DNA from: Mycobacterium colombiense
Lineage (GTDB): Bacteria > Actinomycetota > Actinomycetes > Mycobacteriales > Mycobacteriaceae
Reading direction: 5' to 3'
DNA: 64,000 nt
Assembly (NCBI RefSeq): GCF_001953985.1
Contig: NZ_MBEI01000017.1
Coordinates: 174,363 to 238,362, forward strand
The notes beneath the pieces are model-generated. The model searched no databases, was not told the DNA's origin, and saw only the letters and a program-made list of their open reading frames with translations. Position 1 is the first letter of the stretch. Each line of letters opens with the position of its first letter. The position numbers and the translations under genes were made by a program. Below are positions 7,886-16,349 of this stretch, piece after piece.

Positions 7886-8989
7886 TCAGTGCGTGTCGGT
7901 GGGGGCGTCGGCTGCCTTGACGAGTTCCACCTCGGGCCGCTGCGGCACGCCGTCGGCAAGGAACCAACGGAATGCCAGGTTGCCGCGCGGATAGCCCAGC
8001 GTGGTAAGCGAATTCGGGTGCGCCGTCGTGGCGGCGGACAAGACGACCGTCACGGAACCGTCGCTGTTGAGCACGGCGCTGTGGCCGTTCAGCGAGCAGC
8101 GGGCGTCCTCCGGGCCGACCGTCGCCATGAACTGGTTCCACACCACCAGGTTCCAAAACCTGCACGCCGGCGGCCGGTGCGTGATCACCAGCGCCTCGTC
8201 CTCGTCGAGCACGAAACTGCCGTAGGAGTAGCAGGCGTCGCGCGCCGACCAGCCGAAGTTGGCGTCGGGCACCTGATAGGGATCGGCGAAAGCGTTGGCG
8301 GCATGGGCGGTTTCGTGCCCCAGAGCATGCTGCTGGTCAACCCGGTTTCCGACGGCCAGCGGCACGATGGCGAACATGGTCCGCAGCCAAGTGGCGGCGG
8401 CGCGCAGGCTCGCCGCGGTCTCGGCGTCACCGTGCCGGATCGGGTCGGGCTCGTCGAGCGCCTCGATGTGCCAGGTCACAGGGCGCCCGGTCAGGGGATC
8501 GGCCTGATAGTCGCGGGTCATCAGCACGGCCGCGTCGGGGGTGGCGGGAAACTCGAAGCTGAAGTTGCCGTCGGAGTCGATCTCGAGGTCGGTGTCGCGG
8601 ACGATCGCGACGACCCGATCCGACCAGGCGCCCGGCGTCGGCTCGTTGTAGGCCGTCACCGAAAAGTACACGCTGTCACCTTTGTTCCCGCTGATCCGGT
8701 ACCGGCGGGCCGGATCGATCGGGCAGATGAAGTAGTAGGCGTCGGTGTTGTCCCCGCCCCAGCGGCGGTCGCGGCGAAAGGGCGTGTTGACCGCGACGAA
8801 CTGCGGCCGGCCCGGCTCGGGGAACAGGTAAGCATCCAGGGCCACGCCCAGGGTGGCGGCCAGCATGCGGTAGCCGTCGGCGACGTGTCGATCGTCGGTG
8901 ACCGCACGGTCACCCTCGAGGAACGAGTTACCCAGTTCGCCAAGGGTTTTCAGTAGGTCCTGCCACGCCTCGGTCGATTGGTGCTTCAT
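7886..8989 (-). CDS. DUF1214 domain-containing protein
   Basis: A 367-residue protein of the DUF1214 family. The domain occupies the C-terminal half, with GWSARDACYSYGSFVLDEDE and PPACRFWNLVVWNQFM, and the N-terminal half has YYFICPIDPARRYRISGNKG and SVYFSVTAYN. There is no signal peptide. Proteins of this kind are beta-rich and often lie beside lipid or steroid genes, but the reaction is unknown. Its ATG overlaps the stop of the upstream TetR gene by four bases (8986-8989), so regulator and target form one unit. Confidence 0.82.
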   Translation of the reverse strand: MKHQSTEAWQDLLKTLGELGNSFLEGDRAVTDDRHVADGYRMLAATLGVALDAYLFPEPGRPQFVAVNTPFRRDRRWGGDNTDAYYFICPIDPARRYRISGNKGDSVYFSVTAYNEPTPGAWSDRVVAIVRDTDLEIDSDGNFSFEFPATPDAAVLMTRDYQADPLTGRPVTWHIEALDEPDPIRHGDAETAASLRAAATWLRTMFAIVPLAVGNRVDQQHALGHETAHAANAFADPYQVPDANFGWSARDACYSYGSFVLDEDEALVITHRPPACRFWNLVVWNQFMATVGPEDARCSLNGHSAVLNSDGSVTVVLSAATTAHPNSLTTLGYPRGNLAFRWFLADGVPQRPEVELVKAADAPTDTH

Positions 8990-9561
8990 GCGCTGATTCC
9001 TTTCAGGAGCAATGCGGTGGTGCGGTCGACCCAGGAGTCGTCGAGCTCGTCGGGGCGGGTGAGCAGGCCCATCAGCGTGATGCCGGCGATGGCCTCGGTG
9101 AGCTCGGAGGCGGTCACGCCGGCGCGGACCTCGCCACGGGTGACGGCTCGCTGCAGCAGCTCGGTGAGCCCGCCACCGATGACGTCGGCGAACCGCTCCA
9201 GCAGCGCCGAGTGCAGGGTCGGGTCCGCGGCCATCTCGGCGACCAGTCCAGGCAGCGCCGCCCGGGCGGGCGGTGTGCTCAGGAAAGTCATTGAGCGACT
9301 GACCATTTCGTGCAGATCCTCGGGCAGCGACCCGGTATCCGGAAGCTCGGTCGCGGCGCCGATCGGGAACACCGCCTCGTGGACGAGGTGCGCCTTGCTC
9401 GGCCAGCGCCGGTAGATGGCGGGCTTGCTGGTGCCGGCGCGCTCGGCGATCGCGGAGACCAACAGCGAGGCGTAGCCCGTCTCGGCGAGAAGCTCGACGG
9501 TGGCGCTGAGCACCGCACCGTCGATCCGCGGATCACGAGGACGACCAAAATCTACTACCAT
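8986..9561 (-). CDS. TetR-family transcriptional regulator
   Basis: A 191-residue regulator. The DNA-binding part is SAIAERAGTSKPAIYRRWPS with KAHLVHEAVF after it, near residues 32-63. The remainder is a helical ligand domain of the TetR_C type. It is co-transcribed with the DUF1214 gene and divergent from a sulfotransferase gene whose start lies only 28 bases away. Control of both directions from that short gap is inferred. The ligand is unknown. Confidence 0.85.
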   Translation of the reverse strand: MVVDFGRPRDPRIDGAVLSATVELLAETGYASLLVSAIAERAGTSKPAIYRRWPSKAHLVHEAVFPIGAATELPDTGSLPEDLHEMVSRSMTFLSTPPARAALPGLVAEMAADPTLHSALLERFADVIGGGLTELLQRAVTRGEVRAGVTASELTEAIAGITLMGLLTRPDELDDSWVDRTTALLLKGISA

Positions 9562-9589
9562 TACGAAACTCAGAGTAACATAAGTCGCC
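9562..9589. promoter_or_regulatory. Short divergent promoter region with small dyad
   Basis: The 28 bases between divergent starts contain ACTC-A-GAGT (9568-9576), and TTAC/GTAA arms at 9561-9564 and 9575-9578. It is a plausible TetR operator overlapping both promoters, but the dyad is short. Confidence 0.3.
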
Positions 9590-10819
9590 GTGAACGTTCG
9601 CCTCGACGACCTTGCCCAGCCCCAATTCAGTGCCGAGGGTCAGCAGATTCTCGACATGATGGCCACGATGGCCCCGCAATGCCCGTTGGATGCCGGCGCT
9701 TTGCACGCGCAGGCCAGGGCCGACACCGGCCTGAACGATTTCGGCCCCGACGACTACCGCGAGCGCCTCGATGTCTACCTCGCCGCGTTGCGCGAGATCG
9801 ACGGGTTGCACGACGCCGGAGTGGTCAACTTCTACGGGCAACTGCTGCAGATCCTCAAGAACCGGCTGCTGTTGGCCGACCTGCTGACTCGCCATCCCGA
9901 GATCAACGGGATCGAACTGCGTTCGCCGGTGGTCATCGCCGGGCTGCCCCGCACCGGCACCACGCACCTGCACAACCTGCTGGCCGCGCCGCCTACGTTC
10001 CGCACCATGCCGTACTGGGAAAGCAACGAGCCGTTCCCGATGCCGAATGAACTTGACGTGCAACCGGATCCGCGGCGAACCCGGATGGATGTCGCGGTCG
10101 GCGTGATCAACATGGTGATGCCACATTTCCCCCTGATGCACGAGATGACCACCGACCACGTCCACGAAGAGATTCAGCTGCTGGCCAACGACGTGTCCAC
10201 GATGCTGCTGGAGACGCTCGCCGACGTCCCCCGCTGGCGGGACTACTACCAGGCTCACGACCAAACGCCGCACTATCAGTACCTGGCCACTCAACTCCGG
10301 GCGATGCAGTTCCTGCGCGGCGGACGGCGCTGGCTGCTCAAATCGCCTCAGCATCTCGAGCAGGTGCCCGTCCTGAATCGGGTGTTCCCCGACAGCATCG
10401 TCGTGTTCACCCACCGCGACCCGGTGCCGGTGGCGCTGTCGATGATCGCGATGATCACCTACTCCGCCCGCATGCACCGCTCGCCGGTGCCGGTGGAGCA
10501 GATCGCCAACTCGTGGATCGACCGCCTCGATCAGATGCTCACCGCGCTGATCCGCGACCGCGACACCATCGGACCGGACCGCTCGATCGACATCCGGTTC
10601 GACGACTTCATGGCGGACGAACTCGGCGTCGCCGAGCGGGTATACGCCTTGGCCGGCGAACCGTTCACCGATGAGGCGCGCGCGGCCATCGGCGACTACC
10701 TCGCGGGCCACCGGCGCGGGCGACTGGGCAGTGTCGAGACGTCCTATGAGATGTTCGGGCTGGACGAGGGCGACCTGCACGAGCGCTTCGCGCCGTATGT
10801 CGAGCGGTTTCTGGCCTAA
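9590..10819 (+). CDS. Sulfotransferase family protein
   Basis: A 409-residue sulfotransferase_3-type protein. The PAPS 5'-phosphosulfate loop is VIAGLPRTGTTHLHNLL near residues 115-130. The 3'-phosphate region is WLLKSPQHLEQVPVL with FTHRDPVPVALSM near residues 246-285. It is expected to transfer sulfate from PAPS to a hydroxyl of a lipid, sterol or small molecule. The GTG start at 9590 has little room upstream and may be leaderless. Such enzymes are numerous in environmental mycobacteria; the acceptor is unknown. Confidence 0.85.
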   Translation: MNVRLDDLAQPQFSAEGQQILDMMATMAPQCPLDAGALHAQARADTGLNDFGPDDYRERLDVYLAALREIDGLHDAGVVNFYGQLLQILKNRLLLADLLTRHPEINGIELRSPVVIAGLPRTGTTHLHNLLAAPPTFRTMPYWESNEPFPMPNELDVQPDPRRTRMDVAVGVINMVMPHFPLMHEMTTDHVHEEIQLLANDVSTMLLETLADVPRWRDYYQAHDQTPHYQYLATQLRAMQFLRGGRRWLLKSPQHLEQVPVLNRVFPDSIVVFTHRDPVPVALSMIAMITYSARMHRSPVPVEQIANSWIDRLDQMLTALIRDRDTIGPDRSIDIRFDDFMADELGVAERVYALAGEPFTDEARAAIGDYLAGHRRGRLGSVETSYEMFGLDEGDLHERFAPYVERFLA

Positions 10820-10848
10820 GCCTTTCCGAGCGGCTACGTTCTGAATTC

Positions 10849-11736
10849 ATGGTCACAATGCCGGCGCTGGACGGGGTGGAACACAGATACGTCGATCTGG
10901 GAAACGGCGTGACGATCCACGTCGCGGAGGCGGGACCGGCGAGCGGGCCGGCGGTGATGTTGGTGCACGGCTTCCCGCAGAACTGGTGGGAATGGCGCGA
11001 GCTGATCGGGCCGCTGTCCGCCGACGGCTACCGGGTGTTGTGTCCGGACCTGCGCGGCTCGGGCTGGAGTTCGGCGCCACGCACCAGCTACACCAAGGAC
11101 GAGATGGCCGACGATTTGGCCGGGGTGCTGGACCGGTTGGGCGTCGCGACGGTCAAGCTGGTGGCCCACGACTGGGGCGGCCCGGTCGCGTTCATCATGA
11201 TGCTGCGCCACCCGGAGCGGGTGACAGGATTTTTCGGGGTGAATACCGTTGCGCCGTGGGTGAAGCCGAGCCTGTCGACGCTGCGCAATATCTGGCGGCT
11301 CTGGTATCAGATCCCGATTTCGCTGCCGGTCATCGGGCCGCGGGTGATCAGCGACCCCAACTCCCGGTTCGTCCGGATGCTCGGGTCATGGGTCGGCGGT
11401 GGTTACACCCTGCCCGAGGAGGACACCCGCATGTACCTCGAGTGCATGCAACAGCCCGGCCACGCAGAGGCGGGTTCGCGGTGGTACCGCAGCTTCCAAA
11501 CCAAAGAGATGCGCAAATGGATGCGCGGCCAATACAACGATGCTCGCATCGACGTCCCGGTCCGCTGGCTGACAGGAACCAAAGATCCGGTGATCACGGC
11601 GGACCTCACCGACGGATATGCCGATCACATCGCTGATTTCGAGGTCGAGCTGGTCGACGGCGTCGGCCATTGGATCGTCGACCAGCGCCCCGATCTGGTC
11701 CTGGACCGGGTTCGCAGTTTACTCGCCGAAAAATAA
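10849..11736 (+). CDS. ephF: Epoxide hydrolase, alpha/beta fold (EphF-like)
   Basis: A 295-residue alpha/beta hydrolase. The oxyanion motif is HGFPQNWWEWREL near residue 40. The nucleophile is Asp108 in AHDWGGPVAF and the catalytic His is His274 in DGVGHWIVD. An Asp nucleophile instead of Ser marks epoxide hydrolases or haloalkane dehalogenases. The position between the GNAT gene and the TetR-cyp138 pair matches Rv0134 (ephF), although several genes are inserted. Hydrolysis of lipid epoxides to diols is the inferred role. Confidence 0.88.
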   Translation: MVTMPALDGVEHRYVDLGNGVTIHVAEAGPASGPAVMLVHGFPQNWWEWRELIGPLSADGYRVLCPDLRGSGWSSAPRTSYTKDEMADDLAGVLDRLGVATVKLVAHDWGGPVAFIMMLRHPERVTGFFGVNTVAPWVKPSLSTLRNIWRLWYQIPISLPVIGPRVISDPNSRFVRMLGSWVGGGYTLPEEDTRMYLECMQQPGHAEAGSRWYRSFQTKEMRKWMRGQYNDARIDVPVRWLTGTKDPVITADLTDGYADHIADFEVELVDGVGHWIVDQRPDLVLDRVRSLLAEK

Positions 11737-11764
11737 CGCGGGTGAAGGCTTTTCGGTGCCGGCC

Positions 11765-11977
11765 CTAGTCGACGCCGATGGTGACTTCGGTCGATTTGAT
11801 GAACACGGTCGCCGGCTGCCCGACCTTGAGGCCGAGGTCGGTCGCGGCGTCCTTGGTGACTGACGACGTGATGACCTGATCGCCGCCGTCGAGCGTCACC
11901 CTCACCACGGCCATCACGGTGCCGAGTTCGACCTCGGTGATGGTGCCCCTGAGCTGGTTTCGAGTCGAGAGCCGCAT
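11765..11977 (-). CDS. Small molybdopterin/molybdate-binding protein (Mop/TOBE domain)
   Basis: A 70-residue single TOBE (Mop) domain beginning MRLSTRNQLRGTITEVELG. It contains VMAVVRVTLDGGDQVITSSV and ends with VGQPATVFIKSTEVTIGVD, the usual form of molybdate-binding Mop proteins. These form oligomers that store or buffer molybdate in the cytoplasm. A GGAGGA ribosome site lies seven bases before ATG 11977. It has no counterpart at this place in M. tuberculosis, so it is an insertion between ephF and the cyp138 regulator. Confidence 0.85.
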   Translation of the reverse strand: MRLSTRNQLRGTITEVELGTVMAVVRVTLDGGDQVITSSVTKDAATDLGLKVGQPATVFIKSTEVTIGVD

Positions 11978-12083
11978 CGCAGGATCCTCCAAGTCGGAAA
12001 CGAGTGGGTCTGCGGTGAGCCTAGACCTACCGGGCCAGAGCCGGGATGGCTTGTGACGCTTTCACTTACGCGGACGTGCGGGC

Positions 12084-12713
12084 CTAATGGCGCGGGCCGA
12101 GCAGGGCTACGGACGCATCCACGGCCGGTTCCACGATTTCTCGGACCGGTTTACCGTCTTCGACCGCAAGTGCGGTCAGCTCCCGCAGGCCGCCCAAGAG
12201 GATCACGGCCAACGGCGCCGTCAGCGGGGGCAGCTCGGCGCGCCGGAACCCGGGACTGGCGCTGAGGTCGATCAGCAGGCTGGTCAGCAACTGCAGCCCA
12301 CGGCGCTGCACCGGGCGAGCGGCCGCACCCAGCGAGGGCAGTTCGCGGATCCAGCTCAACGTAATGGCCGGCCGGGCCTCGATGTATCCGACATAGGCGT
12401 CGACGGCCTGGCGGATCTGCACGTGCCAATCGGCCACGGGATCGACCGAGGCCGTGATCGTGGCGCCCAGCTTCTCGATGTCGACGGCCAGCAGCTCGAG
12501 GAAGCACTCTTCCTTGCCGGCGAAGTGGTCGTAGAAGGTGCGCTTGGACGTGCGCGCGGAGCGGACGACGTCGGCGACCGTGCTGGCGCGGTAGCCGCGC
12601 TCGGTGATCGAGGCGGCGAGTCCGTCGAGCAGCCGTTGCCGAAACGGATCCGGCTCGCCGGGTGCGTCGCCCGCGACCGCGTCGGCGGCTGTCGCTGTCA
12701 CCGCTGGTGTCAC
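12084..12713 (-). CDS. TetR-family regulator of cyp138 (Rv0135c-like)
   Basis: A 209-residue TetR protein. The helix-turn-helix is STVADVVRSARTSKRTFYDH followed by FAGKEECFLELL near residues 43-75. The C-terminal domain carries YIEARPAITLSWIRELPSLG. It is divergent from the cyp138 gene, as Rv0135c is from cyp138 in M. tuberculosis. The 130-base gap has two GTAC-N6-GTAC dyads, one inside the cyp138 promoter, so repression of the P450 is inferred. The inducer is unknown. Confidence 0.86.
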   Translation of the reverse strand: MTPAVTATAADAVAGDAPGEPDPFRQRLLDGLAASITERGYRASTVADVVRSARTSKRTFYDHFAGKEECFLELLAVDIEKLGATITASVDPVADWHVQIRQAVDAYVGYIEARPAITLSWIRELPSLGAAARPVQRRGLQLLTSLLIDLSASPGFRRAELPPLTAPLAVILLGGLRELTALAVEDGKPVREIVEPAVDASVALLGPRH

Positions 12714-12743
12714 GCGGGCGCCCCTTTCGGTGAGTGCGGCACC

Positions 12744-12804
12744 TTGTCAGGCTTGGTACTTCAGAGTACCGTACTCGGCAGATACCGCGGTACATCGCCG
12801 TACC
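12744..12804 (+). promoter_or_regulatory. cyp138 promoter with paired GTAC operators
   Basis: TTGTCA (12744-12749), a 17-base spacer and TACCGT (12767-12772) form a good promoter toward cyp138. GGTACT-TCAG-AGTACC (12755-12770) lies between and over these boxes. A second dyad, GGTAC-ATCGCC-GTACC, spans 12789-12804, with TACCGCGGTA at 12783-12792. The two GTAC pairs have the same 10-base period and are 34 bases apart. Confidence 0.55.
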
Positions 12805-12843
12805 ACCCCGGTGCCGGGGCAGATGTTGGGAGAAATCGTCATC

Positions 12844-14160
12844 ATGAGCCAACAAGTCGCCGCCCCGCCGACCGCAATCAAATTGCCTCCGGCCGTCCGG
12901 GTTCCCAAAGCGCTTCAGGGCCTCGGCTTCGCGACGTCGCGGCGAACGATGATGCGACGACTGTCACGCCGTTACGGAAACGTCTTCACGCTGCGCCTGC
13001 CGATGTGGGGGCGCGTCATCATGGTCAGTGACCCACAGCTGGCCAAACAGATCTTCACCACCAGCCCAGACGAACTCGGCAACATCCAACCCAATTTGAG
13101 CAGGCTGTTCGGTCCCGGCTCCGTATTCGGACTCGAGGGCGACGACCATCGTCGCCGGCGACGGCTGCTGGCTCCGCCATTTCACGGCAAGAGCATGAAG
13201 AATTACGAGAGCATCATCGAAGAAGAGACGCTGCGCGAGATGGCCAGCTGGCCGGAGGGCAGGTCATTCGCGACGTTGCCGCCGATGATGCGAATCACGC
13301 TGAATGCCATCCTGCGTGCGGTTTTCGGCGCGGAGGGCGCCGAACTCGACGAGCTGCGCCGGCTGATCCCGCCGTGGGTCACGCTGGGCTCCCGCCTTGC
13401 GGCGCTGCCGAAGCCGAAGCGTTATCCCCGGTTCGGCCCGTGGGGCCGCCTGGACAAGTGGCGGCGGCAATACGACAACGTCATCGAGAAGCTGATCGCC
13501 GACGAGCGGGCCGACCCGAACTTCGCCGAGCGGACCGACGTGCTCGCGCTGCTGTTGCGCAGCACCTACGACGACGGTTCCGCGATGTCGCGCAAGGACA
13601 TCGGCGACGAGCTCCTGGCCCTGCTGGCCGCCGGGCACGAGACCACCGCATCCACGCTGGGCTGGGCATTCGAGCGGATCAGCCGGCACCCTGAGCTATT
13701 GGCGAGGCTGGTCGAGGAGGCCGACAACGGCGGCAGCGAGCTGCGCCAAGCGACGATCCTGGAGGTCCAGCGGGCACGGACCGTCATCGATTTCGCCGGT
13801 CGCCACGTCTACCCCGAGGCCTACCAGCTCGGCGAATGGGTGATCCCGCGCGGCTATTCGATCATCGTCGGCATCGCGCAGATACACGACAACCCCGACG
13901 TGTTCCCCGATCCCCGGCGGTTCGACCCGCAACGCTTCATCGACACCAAACCGTCGGCGCTGTCGTGGATTCCGTTCGGTGGCGGGACCCGCCGCTGTGT
14001 AGGGGCGGCATTCGCCAACATGGAGATGGACGTGGTGCTCCGGACGGTGTTGCGCCGCTTGACGATTGAGACTACGGACGCACCCGGCGAGCGGTGGCAT
14101 TGCCGCGGGGTTGCCTTCACCCCGAAGGACGGCGGCCGGATCCTGGTGCGCCGGCGCTGA
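12844..14160 (+). CDS. cyp138: Cytochrome P450 CYP138
   Basis: A 438-residue soluble P450. The I-helix oxygen motif is LLAAGHETTASTLGWAFERI near residue 258. The heme loop is FGGGTRRCVGAAFANME with Cys385 as iron ligand. The unusual segment GDDHRRRRRLLAPPFHGKSM matches M. tuberculosis Rv0136 closely as I recall it. The start MSQQVAAPP at 12844 resembles the orthologue; an in-frame ATG lies at 12823. Substrate is not established. It is divergent from its presumed TetR regulator. Confidence 0.93.
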   Translation: MSQQVAAPPTAIKLPPAVRVPKALQGLGFATSRRTMMRRLSRRYGNVFTLRLPMWGRVIMVSDPQLAKQIFTTSPDELGNIQPNLSRLFGPGSVFGLEGDDHRRRRRLLAPPFHGKSMKNYESIIEEETLREMASWPEGRSFATLPPMMRITLNAILRAVFGAEGAELDELRRLIPPWVTLGSRLAALPKPKRYPRFGPWGRLDKWRRQYDNVIEKLIADERADPNFAERTDVLALLLRSTYDDGSAMSRKDIGDELLALLAAGHETTASTLGWAFERISRHPELLARLVEEADNGGSELRQATILEVQRARTVIDFAGRHVYPEAYQLGEWVIPRGYSIIVGIAQIHDNPDVFPDPRRFDPQRFIDTKPSALSWIPFGGGTRRCVGAAFANMEMDVVLRTVLRRLTIETTDAPGERWHCRGVAFTPKDGGRILVRRR

Positions 14161-14175
14161 ATTCGGCGCAGTCCG

Positions 14176-14688
14176 CTATTGGCTGGAGGTCGCCCGGCGC
14201 GGCAGTTTCCAGCCCGGGCGGATGAAGTGGCAGGTGTATCCGCTGGGATAGTGCTGCAGGTAGTCCTGGTGTTCGGGCTCGGCTTCCCAGAAGTCGCCGG
14301 CCGGGCTGACCTCGGTCACCACCTTGCCGGGCCACAGCCCGGACGCCTCGACGTCGGCAATGGTGTCCAGCGCGATCCGCTTCTGCTCGTCGTCGAGATA
14401 GAAGATGGCCGACCGGTAACTGGGTCCCCGGTCGTTGCCCTGCCGGTCTTTCGTTGTCGGATCGTGGATCTGGAAGAAGAACTCCAGCATCGTGCGGTAG
14501 TCGGTGACCGCCGGGTCATAGACGATCTCGATCGCCTCGGCGTGGGTGCCGTGGTTGCGGTAGGTCGCATTGGGGACGTCGCCGCCGGTGTAACCGACCC
14601 GGGTGGAAACCACGCCCGGCTGCTTGCGGATCAGTTCCTGCATCCCCCAGAAGCAGCCGCCGGCGAGAATCGCTTTCTGGTTGGTCAT
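14176..14688 (-). CDS. msrA: Peptide methionine-S-sulfoxide reductase MsrA
   Basis: A 170-residue MsrA. The catalytic GCFWG motif is at residues 11-15 with Cys12, and [20 protein letters not shown] contains the acidic and recycling-region residues. It reduces the S epimer of methionine sulfoxide in proteins, using thioredoxin. It is convergent with cyp138 (15 bases apart) and divergent from the Rv0138-like gene, the order of Rv0137c. The start is fixed by [11 protein letters not shown]; upstream GAGGACGA may act as ribosome site. Confidence 0.94.
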   Translation of the reverse strand: MTNQKAILAGGCFWGMQELIRKQPGVVSTRVGYTGGDVPNATYRNHGTHAEAIEIVYDPAVTDYRTMLEFFFQIHDPTTKDRQGNDRGPSYRSAIFYLDDEQKRIALDTIADVEASGLWPGKVVTEVSPAGDFWEAEPEHQDYLQHYPSGYTCHFIRPGWKLPRRATSSQ

Positions 14689-14763
14689 CGTTCGTCCTCC
14701 ATAACCGGCAACAATGACGCCAGGTTACACTCCGCCGATGAGCTGCAACGGTGCCGCGAAATC

Positions 14764-15270
14764 ATGAGCACGCCAAAGTTCTCGCGTAGCGAACTGGCCG
14801 CCGCCTTCGAAGAATTCGAAGCGACCGTCGACGCGGCGGCGCAATCACACGACTGGGACGCGTGGGTCCAGCACTACACACCCGACGTCGTGTATATCGA
14901 GCACGCGGCCGGCACCATGCACGGCCGCGACGAGGTCCGCGAGTGGATCAGCAAGACGATGGGCAGCTTTCCCGGCAGCCACATGGTGGCGTTCCCGTCG
15001 CTGTGGTCGGTGATCGACGAGCCCACGGGGCGCATCATCATGGAACTCGACAACCCGATGCGCGATCCCGGTGACGGCACGGTCATCGGCGCGACGAACA
15101 TCTCGATCATCACCTACGCCGGCGACGGCCTGTGGCGTCAGCAGGAAGACATCTACAACCCGCTGCGCTTCGTGCAGGCGACGATGAAGTGGTGCCGCAA
15201 GGCGCAGGAACTCGGCACCCTCGACGAGGACGGCGCGCGATTCATGGAGCAGTACGGAGGCGCTCAGTGA
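14764..15270 (+). CDS. SnoaL-like (NTF2 fold) protein, Rv0138 type
   Basis: A 168-residue protein of the NTF2-like superfamily. Typical parts are HDWDAWVQHYTPDVVYIEHA, MHGRDEVREWISKTM and the beta strands ATNISIITYAGDGLWRQQED. The cone fold binds small hydrophobic ligands or acts as isomerase or hydrolase; the activity here is unknown. The start MSTPKFSRSEL matches the M. tuberculosis orthologue as I recall. Its stop overlaps the GTG of the next gene by four bases, so the pair is translationally coupled. Confidence 0.85.
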   Translation: MSTPKFSRSELAAAFEEFEATVDAAAQSHDWDAWVQHYTPDVVYIEHAAGTMHGRDEVREWISKTMGSFPGSHMVAFPSLWSVIDEPTGRIIMELDNPMRDPGDGTVIGATNISIITYAGDGLWRQQEDIYNPLRFVQATMKWCRKAQELGTLDEDGARFMEQYGGAQ

Positions 15271-16286
15271 GCACGAAACCCAAACTTGTCATCGGCGCCA
15301 ACGGCTTTCTGGGTTCGCATGTGACCCGCCAACTCGTCGCCGACGGCCACCAGGTGCGGGCCATGGTGCGCGAGGGCGCGAACACCCGCTCGATCGACGA
15401 CCTGGAGCTGTCCCGGTTTCACGGCGACGTGTTCGACACCGCCGTGCTGCAGGAGGCGATGGACGGCGTCGACGACGTCTACTACTGCGTCGTGGACACC
15501 CGCGCCTGGTTGCGCGATACCGCGCCGCTGTTTCGCACCAACGTCGAAGGGCTGCGCAACGTTCTGGACGTGGCCGTCGCGCAACCCGACCTGCGCCGGT
15601 TCATCTTCACCAGCACCTACGCGACCGTGGGCCGGCGCCACGGCCACGTCGCCACCGAGGAGGACATCGTCGGCACCCGCGGGTTGTCGGACTACGTCCA
15701 GTCCCGGGTCCAGGCCGAGAACCTGGTGATGCGCTACGTGGCCGAGGCCGGGCTGCCCGCGGTGGCGATGTGCGTGTCGACGACGTACGGCAGCGGTGAC
15801 TGGGGCCGCACCCCGCATGGCGCGTTCATCGCCGGCGCGGTCTTCGGCAAGCTGCCCTTCACGATGGAGGGCATCCAGCTCGAAGTCGTCGGTGTCACCG
15901 ACGCCGCCCGGGCGATGATCCTGGCCGCCGAACGCGGGCGCATCGGCGAGCGGTACCTGATCTCCGAGCGGATGATCGCGTTGAAAGAGGTGGTCCGGAT
16001 CGCGGCCGACGAGGCCGGTGTGCCGGCGCCGCGGCGCTCGATCTCCGTCCCGGTGCTGTATGCGATGGGTGCGCTGGGCAACCTGCGGGCGCGCCTCACC
16101 GGCAAGGATGCCGAACTCAGCCTCGCGTCGGTGCGCATGATGCGTGCCGAAGCGCCCGTCGACCACAGCAAGGCCGTCCGCGAATTGGGCTGGCAGCCGC
16201 GCCCGGTCGAGGAATCCATCCGCGAGGCGGCCCGGTTCTGGGCCGCGATGCGAGATGCCAAAGGCAGGAGCACAACTCCCGGCTGA
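15267..16286 (+). CDS. NAD-dependent epimerase/dehydratase, extended SDR (Rv0139 type)
   Basis: A 339-residue extended short-chain dehydrogenase. The nucleotide motif is VIGANGFLGSHVTRQLV near the N-terminus. The catalytic region reads RGLSDYVQSRVQAENLVMRY, so Tyr is followed four residues later by Arg where YxxxK is expected. That may reduce or change catalysis. The family acts on nucleotide sugars, flavonoids or 3-beta-hydroxysteroids. The GTG start overlaps the preceding stop (GTGA). The pair matches Rv0138-Rv0139. Confidence 0.87.
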   Translation: MSTKPKLVIGANGFLGSHVTRQLVADGHQVRAMVREGANTRSIDDLELSRFHGDVFDTAVLQEAMDGVDDVYYCVVDTRAWLRDTAPLFRTNVEGLRNVLDVAVAQPDLRRFIFTSTYATVGRRHGHVATEEDIVGTRGLSDYVQSRVQAENLVMRYVAEAGLPAVAMCVSTTYGSGDWGRTPHGAFIAGAVFGKLPFTMEGIQLEVVGVTDAARAMILAAERGRIGERYLISERMIALKEVVRIAADEAGVPAPRRSISVPVLYAMGALGNLRARLTGKDAELSLASVRMMRAEAPVDHSKAVRELGWQPRPVEESIREAARFWAAMRDAKGRSTTPG

Positions 16287-16349
16287 ACACCACGCCGACC
16301 GCTGTTCAGGACGCGGCGCGGGGGCTTGGGGTGGGGCTAGCCTCGCGGT

